Shown: positions 10,660 through 18,425 of the stretch, one piece after another
Numbering within the stretch: position 1 is the stretch's first letter
Layout of the letters: the number at the start of each line of letters is the position of its first letter
Assembly (NCBI GenBank): GCA_029339505.1
Contig: JAQISU010000118.1
Coordinates: forward strand, 6,787,001-6,851,000
Length of the DNA: 64,000 bases
Source: Unio delphinus
Taxonomy: Eukaryota > Mollusca > Bivalvia > Unionida > Unionidae
Direction of reading: 5' to 3'
Made by a program: the position numbers and the translations under genes
Notes under the pieces: model-generated
What the model was told of the DNA's origin: nothing
What the model saw: only the letters and a program-made list of their open reading frames with translations
Database searches by the model: none

Positions 10660-11604
10660 ATGGAATCTGTTTATTATTCCCCAAGAGGATACTGGAAGGG
10701 TAACGCTGCAATCAGTAAACTCGCTAGCGCTGCAAAAGTGAAAAAAACCACTGCGGCTCATTGGTTATCCAAACAGGCACTATGGCAAATTTATCTACCA
10801 CCGCCTAAACAAATCAATTTCTCGCATTTTGATGTAACCGGACCCAATGAAGTTCATCAGGCTGATCTATTATTTCTGCCACATGATCGTGGTTACAAAT
10901 ATGCGTTAACTGTAGTTGATATTGCAAGTCGATACAAAGAAGCAGAACCGTTAAAAACAAAATCGGCCACTGAAGTGGCTTCTGCATTTGAAAGGATTTA
11001 TCGAAGGAGTCCTCTGCACTGGCCAAATCTGTTACAAGTTGATCCGGGCAAGGAATTTCAGGGTGCAGTGTTATCTACAATGAAATATCACAATGTCGCT
11101 ATCAGACGAGGGCATACTGCACTGCATCGTGATCAGGCCATTGTAGAACGATTTAATCGGATTCTTGCTGAACGGTTATTTGGATATCAATATGCAAAAG
11201 AATTCATCCAAGAAAAAAGATCCCGTGAATGGGTTAAGAGATTACCAGGTGTAGTTACCGCACTGAATAACGAGATTACTAGAACCATCAACATGAAACC
11301 TATCAACGCGATTAAAAAGAAGTCGATACCTGAAAAACCACAAAAAGATTTCAAAGAACCAATTCTTGGTAGTAATGTCATTGTGAGGTACTTATACGAA
11401 CCAGGAGAGCTTGAAGGGGATAGAAAAAGGGCTACTGATCCTATTTGGAGCGTCACTACGCATAAGATATCTAGTATAACACGATCTACGGGTAGACCTC
11501 CAATCTATAAACTGGATTCAACTGCCCCTCAACGGGGTTTTACTAGACAACAATTACAAGTGATACCCGAGGATACTCAATTACCACCGCATGGGCTTAA
11601 CTAG
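10660..11604 (+). CDS. Retroviral-type (rve) integrase, left arm
   Basis: The 314-aa protein starts at ATG 10660. A GTG further upstream at 10639 would overlap the PLA2 end and I do not favour it. The N-terminal helical region carries YWKGNAAISKL, as in Polinton integrases. The DDE core has Asp69 (HQADLL), Asp128 (QVDPGKEF) and Glu163 (IVERFN), and a C-terminal SH3/chromo-like segment contains DPIWS. The family joins DNA ends to the chromosome and makes a 5-6 bp duplication. The gene converges with the polymerase-helicase gene and overlaps its end by 8 bp. It is intact in both arms. Confidence 0.9.
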   Translation: MESVYYSPRGYWKGNAAISKLASAAKVKKTTAAHWLSKQALWQIYLPPPKQINFSHFDVTGPNEVHQADLLFLPHDRGYKYALTVVDIASRYKEAEPLKTKSATEVASAFERIYRRSPLHWPNLLQVDPGKEFQGAVLSTMKYHNVAIRRGHTALHRDQAIVERFNRILAERLFGYQYAKEFIQEKRSREWVKRLPGVVTALNNEITRTINMKPINAIKKKSIPEKPQKDFKEPILGSNVIVRYLYEPGELEGDRKRATDPIWSVTTHKISSITRSTGRPPIYKLDSTAPQRGFTRQQLQVIPEDTQLPPHGLN

Positions 11605-14600
11605 CACCCTTGCGTCTATTGCACTCAAGACAAGTCAACATCACATTATTTCTGACATGACCGAGATTGTTATTTTTTCTGTCCACGGTGAATTGGCGAG
11701 GATCCTTATCCGAATACTGCCAACGCATTATACAATTGCAACTCGCGCAGTGATTATTCTGTTGTTTCTTCAAAGTGATTATTAATTCAGCATCAATATC
11801 AAATTCTCGTTGTTTTTTTTTTGTCCTGTTGTTTGTAACCGGAGAGTTTTTTATCAATAATATCATTATCGTCACCAATGATTTCATCATCGCCAATGAT
11901 TTCATCATCGAAGACAATTCTTCGAAGTTGATTTATTTTTCGTACTCTGGATACTGAAAGATAGACTAAATTCGACCATTCTATGCGATTATCTACCATC
12001 CAAACAATTGTATCCGATATAGTCAATCCCTGTGAAGAATGTATCGTCGCTGCATAACCTAGCGTCCATGGGGATTTATTAGCACGCAATGCATCTTCAA
12101 CAACATTGATATCAACCAGCACAATATCATTTAATACGAGACTCTGCTTTTCACTCTGTCCTGGAATATCAACTTCGATGTTCTGTTTTCGCGTATCCGA
12201 TGGCCTATAACAAAGAGGCACTGGAAATGTTGCAAATTTTTGTTTATGCAATTCAAATAACTTCATCTGAAGTGTGTCCCTGACTATTTTTCTACTTGCA
12301 ATGATTAAATCATTTGGTCTCCACATTTCCCAAAACTCATTCATGGGAGTTTCCGAAATTATTTCACGGGTTATTTCACACTGGATTCTATCCGGTTGTA
12401 ATCTAATTAGTTTCTTCAATTCTTTTAATTCATTATCAAGTGATCTATGATCGGTATCAATTTCTTCATAATAGTCTACAAAACCCTTTAGCCATTCATG
12501 GGGGGATGCACCGACAAATGGTGGTGGTTGCCCGTGATCACCGCACATGACGACTTTTGTATTCTTCAATAACAACCACTCAAGAAATATTTTTAAGACA
12601 TCTTCGGACACTGTGTCTATTTCATCCCAAATGATAATTTCAGGAATAAATTTCTCTCCCATGCGCTCAGGAGTCCATTTATCTCCCTTCCATCGGAAAA
12701 AGCTGTGATAAGTGCAAGCATTTACCCCTCTCTGTATCATTTCTCTTGCAAGTCTATGAGTTGGTGTTAGTACAATCATGTTTGGATTGGAAACACGAAA
12801 TAACTCAATTGCCCGGGTTGTTTTTCCTGACCCACCACAGCCGTTTAAATAAACTGTTTTATACAGGCATATTGGATCAGAAATCGGTGGTGCACTAGAA
12901 AATTCTGAACACTGATTGCTTTCTAAGTAATTATTTTCAATGGTAACATCTGCTGATGGAATATAATCATGAATCATTTCTTTCTTAATTCTCCATGATC
13001 CCCATTTCTCGTTGCCAGTAGCCTTAAAATCAGCCATTTTGCTATTTATGTAAAATGAATCAGTAGCAACTCTAACTGCGGTGGTAGGAAATCTATTGAT
13101 CATTGAAAACAGATTGATAGAAGCATAACCGAGCATAGAAGCTCTTAAGTGTGTGTACTGCGGATGGTATCCATCAGTGTAAGTAACAATTGTACCCAAT
13201 TTGGTTCCATCGGACATAAATGCGTCCTTACGATTGACATATAGGCCCTTATTCGTTAAATCCGCCATTACAAAATCGTATTCAGCGTTGTCTATAATCA
13301 ATCGTGAAGAATATTTCGTATTATCATCTTTGCCACCTTGGGTAAATTTACCGATTATTCTTCGTCCAAGATTTTTTGCTTCATTGTTTCTGATTTCAAA
13401 TAACTGTCTGGACCAATCCATGATTTGTTGTTCATTAAAATCAGGAAACAGTTTTCGCTCTTCGCTAATTATTTTTTCTAGATCAGGTTGTGGTAACCAG
13501 ACTGATTTCTGTGCCCGATAGGATATAATTGCTTCACTGACAATTAATGATTTTAACATCTTACAATCAAGCATATACCGTAGTAACACTATTGGCATCC
13601 AGTGTTTTTCAGACATGTGTTTACCAATCCAAAGATAACTACACGGATGAAGTCCTTCAGCCATTTCAAATGATACCACACAAGCGAATCCGGTTAAATC
13701 AAAATCAGGAAGTGGTCCATTAATAGCAACACGGGTCATTTCGTGTGTAGGGTGTCCAAATCGTTTGAAATATTTCTCGCATTCTCCATACCCAAGAAAA
13801 CTTCCTGGATAACACGCAATCATATCAACTGAAATAACGGTATCAGCGGTGTATTTTGTGTTCCATAATCCGCCGTGGCTGTATTCAAGACAGGACAATT
13901 TGACCTCTGATAAAAACTCACTTCGTGTTGGTTTCCACGCGTTTTTCTTTCTAGCAAAATGTGCTGCAATGGATGGTACTGTAAAACAGTTTGCTAATAA
14001 TTGATCTTCGATTTCCCCCTCAGAAAACTCACTAGCTAGTTGTTTCATTTGATTCTGCAGTTCTTCAGTACGGTATAATTCTCCGTTAGGCCTTACAAAC
14101 TGATCAAATCTGCATTCTTCGTCTGAATTACTATGAAATAGCCACACTGACACAGGATCGTTTTTACTCAAATGGTAAATAGCATCAAATAATTTCTGCT
14201 CTGAAAACAACTCTTCGGTTCCAAACAGATATTTTACGGTTCTATCCCGTGGGAATATTGTTACTGCAGATGACCACGCGTGTTCATTATGATCAATAAT
14301 TTCAATGGGTTTTCCTTTTTTTGATTGATATTTCGGTTCTTTTAATACTTCACCGGTGATTGTCCTTACCGATATTGGAAATCTCAATGATGTTTCTAAT
14401 TTGGTTATATCCTGAATTGTTGCTCCATGCTCTTTTACCGTGAACTCCCACTCGGTTATTTTTTTTCGTCTTAGATCAGTTAGTTTATTTCCCCGGGACG
14501 CATTTGTGAAGTGTTCTATTATTCGTTCTGCTACACAATTGAGCCCTGTCGAATATTTCATGGGTGCTAGTTTTGAAATATCAGGTTTTTCATTGAGCGG

Positions 14601-15440
14601 ATAGATCCCGTAAACAACTGCTGTGACAGGATAAGATCTTTCGTAGTAGGGTTTATCAATTCCAGTCAAAATTCCTGGTTTGGAATCCTGATTCACGGTG
14701 ACAGTTTTTTTGCCCCTGAGAATGGGTTCAAATTTATCCCTAATTATCCATTTGCCATTCTCACGGATAATGAATTTGATTCGGAAAAAATGACTTTTTT
14801 CCCCAATACGTGAAATGATCACTGCTGCCTTTTCATCATTCATGGTAGCGTCAACAACACCATCAATTCGAAATGTTGACCAACAATAAGATGCTCCATC
14901 ACGCTTGAATTCATTAAAACAGTCTCTGATGGGTTTATCAAGAATTTTATTCTTGGGTGTATTAGAAACTATATCAAGATTGAATTGAGCATCCTTCCAT
15001 GATGATCTCATGTTTCCGTCTCTTGGACGTTTGTTACGTTTTTTGGGTCTATCGCGATTAAATCTAGGATTGATTTTTAATAATCTCTTAAACTCTTTCA
15101 TGTTTCCGTCTCTTGGACGTTTGTTACGTTTTTTGGGTCTATCGAGATTAAATCTAGGATTGATTTTTAATAATCTCTTAAACTCTTTCATGTTTCCGTC
15201 TCTTGGACGTTTGTTACGTTTGTTTCCGTCTATTGGACGTTTTTTAGGTCTATCGAGATTAAATCTAGGATTGATTTTCAATAATCTCTTAAACTCTTTC
15301 ATGTTTCCGTCTATTGGACGTTTTTTGGGTCTGTCGAGATTAAATCTAGGATTGATTTTCAATAATCTCTTGAACTCTCTATCGGTATTGATTTTAGCAT
15401 TTTTCGAAGTCAATCTCTTGAACTTCATCATGCTATACAT
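11597..15440 (-). CDS. Fused B-family DNA polymerase - SF1 helicase - HNH protein, left arm (frameshifted near the 3' end)
   Basis: This is the mirror copy of 18418-22260. The polymerase and helicase parts are continuous from 15440. A run of ten T here (about 11811-11820, against nine A in the right arm) shifts the frame just before the HNH domain, so the continuous frame ends at 11799 and the HNH part (11597 to about 11810) is in another frame. The shift could be a real mutation, a tolerated slippery homopolymer or an assembly error. Domains are described in the right-arm entry. Confidence 0.8.
15018..15420 (-). repeat. In-frame basic repeats at the polymerase N-terminus, left arm
   Basis: About four copies of a 31-36 codon unit, each containing KRLLKINPRFN then DRPKKR, make up residues 8 to about 140 of the polymerase-helicase protein. 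The units differ by short Arg/Lys/Pro insertions. They are strongly basic and may bind DNA, serve as nuclear localisation signals, or form the region carrying a terminal protein. None of these roles is shown by the sequence. Confidence 0.75.
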
Positions 15441-15443
15441 AAA
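15433..15443 (-). promoter_or_regulatory. Shared start-codon motif CTATACATAAA at the polymerase gene, left arm
   Basis: The same 11-mer as at 10110-10120 overlaps the start codon of the polymerase-helicase gene. A second Met follows three codons later. The divergent Cys-rich gene starts 32 bp away, so this short gap must hold both promoters. Confidence 0.4.
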
Positions 15444-15467
15444 ACAAGTATTTAAATGAAAGTTTTA

Positions 15468-15481
15468 TATATATGAACCAA
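15468..15481 (+). promoter_or_regulatory. Start-codon box TATATATGAACCAA (Cys-rich gene), left arm
   Basis: An identical 14-mer spans the start codon of this gene and of the next one (15856-15869). It is TATA-like and includes the ATG plus two codons. It may be a core promoter or a translation-start context shared by these genes. Confidence 0.4.
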
Positions 15482-15850
15482 TGCAAATGGCTCATGATGG
15501 GAAATGTAACCCCGTGTAACAAATCATGCAGAAAAAATGAATACTGTAGGTATCATATGCAAAGTTTTCGACGTGGAAGTCTTGGTCCGTTACCCTGTAT
15601 TCCATGTGGGGTTGGGGTCAAGGGAAGATCACAATTGTGTATTGATTGTGGTGGTAAGCGATATAGGGAATTGAAGCGTTATTATGATAAAAGAATAAAA
15701 AATGGACAATCCATCAGAAATTATGACCCTGAAAAAGTCTTAGACCCTGATAACGTCACTGACAAAATCATAAGAACTCCGCAAGACTACATCGAAAGAT
15801 TTTCCAGTGATGTAATTATTGAACCAAACACTGAATTAGACAAACAATAG
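15473..15850 (+). CDS. Cys-rich zinc-finger protein, left arm
   Basis: The 125-aa protein has an N-terminal C-x(8,9)-C...C...CxxH cluster (CKWLMMGN..., CRYH), then CxxC and CxxC pairs (about residues 42-62) and a basic helix. Short proteins with such C...C...C..H knots accompany virus-like elements, but I cannot name a function. The right-arm copy differs at two residues, Pro/Arg inside the second zinc site and Leu/Phe. It is divergent from the polymerase gene and followed after 10 bp by the HNH gene. Confidence 0.65.
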   Translation: MNQCKWLMMGNVTPCNKSCRKNEYCRYHMQSFRRGSLGPLPCIPCGVGVKGRSQLCIDCGGKRYRELKRYYDKRIKNGQSIRNYDPEKVLDPDNVTDKIIRTPQDYIERFSSDVIIEPNTELDKQ

Positions 15851-15855
15851 AATAG

Positions 15856-15869
15856 TATATATGAACCAA
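15856..15869 (+). promoter_or_regulatory. Start-codon box TATATATGAACCAA (HNH gene), left arm
   Basis: This is the second copy of the 14-mer that also spans the start of the upstream gene. It lies in the 10-bp gap and first codons of the HNH gene. Confidence 0.4.
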
Positions 15870-16355
15870 GAATTCAGACCACATCCAGTGATTACAAATT
15901 ATGAAGCATCCAGTGATGGTGTTGTAAGACACTGTAGAATGAAGAAACCGGTCGGTGTTGTGAGTAATCAAGGGTATTTGAGGTTTACTGTTGGAAGGAA
16001 AACTTATCTCAATCATCGTTTCATATTTGAATGTTTTTATGGATTGATCGAGGATGGTTTTGTTATTGATCACAAGGATTCTAATCCAATGAACAATTCT
16101 TTATCAAATCTGCAGGCTATCACACTGAGTGAGAATTCCAAACGAGGAAGAGCTGGCACTTGCAAAACGGTTTGGAAGAGACCTGTGAAATCTTTGAATA
16201 CAATAACTAATGAAGAAAAAATATTTTCATCTATGAATGAAGCCGGTAGGCACTTCGATATTTGTCCAACTTCTGTTCAAAGAGTTGCAGGGAGAATTTA
16301 TCGATCTGCTATTTCAAAAAAGAACAGACAGAAAGTTCAATTTAGTTATGTCTAA
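15861..16355 (+). CDS. NUMOD4-HNH-NUMOD1-type endonuclease, left arm
   Basis: The 164-aa protein has a NUMOD4-like N-terminus (NYEASSDGVVRHC), an HNH core (HRFIFECF, then IDHKDSNPMNNSLSNLQ, residues about 50-92) and a C-terminal NUMOD1-like helix-turn-helix (FSSMNEAGRHF). This is the layout of free-standing phage and NCLDV homing endonucleases, which cut specific DNA sites and spread the surrounding segment. Its TAA overlaps the next ATG (TAATG), suggesting coupled translation. Here it could be a passenger or could act in replication or resolution of the element. Confidence 0.8.
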   Translation: MNQEFRPHPVITNYEASSDGVVRHCRMKKPVGVVSNQGYLRFTVGRKTYLNHRFIFECFYGLIEDGFVIDHKDSNPMNNSLSNLQAITLSENSKRGRAGTCKTVWKRPVKSLNTITNEEKIFSSMNEAGRHFDICPTSVQRVAGRIYRSAISKKNRQKVQFSYV

Positions 16356-16747
16356 TGAGTCATATTTTTCAATTAGAGATATGTCATTCTTATAGAATAA
16401 TGAATTCTGAAAACATGAATAGCATCATAGTTGAAATAGCAAAATTGAAAAATCAGGATATCAAACTATCAGATGGATTAAATCCTGATCAAATTGTATC
16501 TGATTTTCAGGATATAGAATACGGGGTTAGCACTAACAAATATATGCTACCCAAGAAGTATGCACTCATCAAAAGAATTCAGAATTCTATTAAAGACTCT
16601 CTTTCATTTTCCAGTGACATCAGTGTGTTTGTCCCGTTGTATGCTATCGTAGAGGGGATACGAAAAGAATTAGGTAACGAATACGAATTGAAAAAAGAAG
16701 TCAACTCTAAAATTAGAAACCTACGAGCATTAATTCAGGAAAATTGA
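16355..16747 (+). CDS. Uncharacterised helical protein, left arm
   Basis: The 130-aa protein matches no family I recognise. It is rich in Lys, Ile and Asn and looks helical in its C-terminal half. The first Met overlaps the HNH stop as TAATG, and an internal Met at about residue 16 is an alternative start. It is the innermost gene of the arm, identical in length in the right arm, and intact. Confidence 0.55.
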   Translation: MSHIFQLEICHSYRIMNSENMNSIIVEIAKLKNQDIKLSDGLNPDQIVSDFQDIEYGVSTNKYMLPKKYALIKRIQNSIKDSLSFSSDISVFVPLYAIVEGIRKELGNEYELKKEVNSKIRNLRALIQEN

Positions 16748-16845
16748 TTACCCGACCCTTATCATTTTTGATTGCCCGACTCTTTATCATTTTTTGATTG
16801 CCCGATTATTTATCATTTTTTTTAGCCGACCCTCAGGGGGGATGT
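16745..16845. repeat. Short degenerate repeats near the palindrome centre, left arm
   Basis: Three to four copies of a unit of about 24 bp, GATTGCCCGACTCTTTATCA followed by a T-run, lie between the innermost gene and the axis. The last is followed by CCGACCCTCAGGGGGGATG. They are mirrored at 17013-17113. They may be a terminator, an origin feature or a template-switch hotspot. Confidence 0.6.
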
Positions 16846-16914
16846 CAAAAATCGATGGACGATGTGTCAGATTGATCAATGAAAAAGTGTGGAAAGTCAC
16901 AGTATTTTTTATTT

Positions 16915-16943
16915 TATATACAATTATGTGACTTATGTATATA
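16915..16943. repeat. Palindrome axis: 8-bp stem ends and a 13-bp loop
   Basis: TATATACA (16915-16922) and TGTATATA (16936-16943) are the innermost paired bases of the 7.7-kb arms. The loop ATTATGTGACTTA (16923-16935) is not palindromic. A short inverted repeat with a unique loop at the axis is what fold-back priming on a pre-existing stem would leave. Confidence 0.85.
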
Positions 16944-17110
16944 AAATAAAAAATACTGTGACTTTCCACACTTTTTCATTGATCAATCTGACACATCGTC
17001 CATCGATTTTTGACATCCCCCCTGAGGGTCGGCTAAAAAAAATGATAAATAATCGGGCAATCAAAAAATGATAAAGAGTCGGGCAATCAAAAATGATAAG
17101 GGTCGGGTAA

Positions 17111-17503
17111 TCAATTTTCCTGAATTAATGCTCGTAGGTTTCTAATTTTAGAGTTGACTTCTTTTTTCAATTCGTATTCGTTACCTAATTCTTTTCGTAT
17201 CCCCTCTACGATAGCATACAACGGGACAAACACACTGATGTCACTGGAAAATGAAAGAGAGTCTTTAATAGAATTCTGAATTCTTTTGATGAGTGCATAC
17301 TTCTTGGGTAGCATATATTTGTTAGTGCTAACCCCGTATTCTATATCCTGAAAATCAGACACAATTTGATCAGGATTTAATCCATCTGATAGTTTGATAT
17401 CCTGATTTTTCAATTTTGCTATTTCAACTATGATGCTATTCATGTTTTCAGAATTCATTATTCTATAAGAATGACATATCTCTAATTGAAAAATATGACT
17501 CAT
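17111..17503 (-). CDS. Uncharacterised helical protein, right arm
   Basis: This is the mirror copy of the left-arm 130-aa orphan (16355-16747) with no amino-acid difference that I can see. It overlaps the HNH stop by one base (TAATG). I do not recognise the family. Confidence 0.55.
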   Translation of the reverse strand: MSHIFQLEICHSYRIMNSENMNSIIVEIAKLKNQDIKLSDGLNPDQIVSDFQDIEYGVSTNKYMLPKKYALIKRIQNSIKDSLSFSSDISVFVPLYAIVEGIRKELGNEYELKKEVNSKIRNLRALIQEN

Positions 17504-17997
17504 TAGACATAACTAAATTGAACTTTCTGTCTGTTCTTTTTTGAAATAGCAGATCGATAAATTCTCCCTGCAACTCTTTGAACAGAAGTTGGACAAATAT
17601 CGAAGTGCCTACCGGCTTCATTCATAGATGAAAATATTTTTTCTTCATTAGTTATTGTATTCAAAGATTTCACAGGTCTCTTCCAAACCGTTTTGCAAGT
17701 GCCAGCTCTTCCTCGTTTGGAATTCTCACTCAGTGTGATAGCCTGCAGATTTGATAAAGAATTGTTCATTGGATTAGAATCCTTGTGATCAATAACAAAA
17801 CCATCCTCGATCAATCCATAAAAACATTCAAATATGAAACGATGATTGAGATAAGTTTTCCTTCCAACAGTAAACCTCAAATACCCTTGATTACTCACAA
17901 CACCGACCGGTTTCTTCATTCTACAGTGTCTTACAACACCATCACTGGATGCTTCATAATTTGTAATCACTGGATGTGGTCTGAATTCTTGGTTCAT
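17503..17997 (-). CDS. NUMOD4-HNH-NUMOD1-type endonuclease, right arm
   Basis: This is the identical-length (164-aa) mirror copy of the left-arm HNH protein, with the same NUMOD4, HNH and NUMOD1 segments. The start codon is embedded in TATATATGAACCAA (17989-18002). Two intact copies in inverted orientation are a consequence of the palindrome rather than of separate acquisitions. Confidence 0.8.
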   Translation of the reverse strand: MNQEFRPHPVITNYEASSDGVVRHCRMKKPVGVVSNQGYLRFTVGRKTYLNHRFIFECFYGLIEDGFVIDHKDSNPMNNSLSNLQAITLSENSKRGRAGTCKTVWKRPVKSLNTITNEEKIFSSMNEAGRHFDICPTSVQRVAGRIYRSAISKKNRQKVQFSYV

Positions 17998-18007
17998 ATA
18001 TACTATT

Positions 18008-18385
18008 CTATTGTTTGTCTAATTCAGTGTTTGGTTCAATAATTACATCACTGGAAAATCTTTCGATGTAGTCTTGCGGAGTTCTTATGATTTTGTCAGT
18101 GACGTTATCAGGGTCAAAGACTTTTTCAGGGTCATAATTTCTGATGGATTGTCCATTTTTTATTCTTTTATCATAATAACGCTTCAATTCCCTATATCGC
18201 TTACCACCACAATCAATACACAATTGTGATCTTCCCTTGACCCCAACCCCACATCGAATACAGGGTAACGGACCAAGACTTCCACGTCGAAAACTTTGCA
18301 TATGATACCTACAGTATTCATTTTTTCTGCATGATTTGTTACACGGGGTTACATTTCCCATCATGAGCCATTTGCATTGGTTCAT
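18008..18385 (-). CDS. Cys-rich zinc-finger protein, right arm
   Basis: This is the mirror copy of 15473-15850 (125 aa). It reads CIRCG where the left arm reads CIPCG, and Phe where the left has Leu. The zinc-ligand Cys and His residues are conserved in both. It is divergent from the polymerase gene across a 32-bp gap, and the start-codon box lies at 18377-18390. Confidence 0.65.
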   Translation of the reverse strand: MNQCKWLMMGNVTPCNKSCRKNEYCRYHMQSFRRGSLGPLPCIRCGVGVKGRSQLCIDCGGKRYRELKRYYDKRIKNGQSIRNYDPEKVFDPDNVTDKIIRTPQDYIERFSSDVIIEPNTELDKQ

Positions 18386-18414
18386 ATATATAAAACTTTC
18401 ATTTAAATACTTGT

Positions 18415-18425
18415 TTTATGTATAG
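18415..18425 (+). promoter_or_regulatory. Shared start-codon motif TTTATGTATAG, right arm polymerase
   Basis: This is the mirror of 15433-15443, and the same 11-mer occurs at the right-arm ATPase start (23746-23756). Four copies in the element, all at start codons, support a regulatory or initiation role. Confidence 0.4.

Noticed and set aside
13201..13521. 106-codon frame antisense to the polymerase (also 20337-20657)
   Set aside because: It is a shadow of the polymerase palm region with no recognisable motif.
15010..15459. 149-codon frame antisense to the polymerase N-terminus (also 18399-18848)
   Set aside because: It is the complement of the in-frame basic repeats. The coding strand has the real, long, domain-containing frame.
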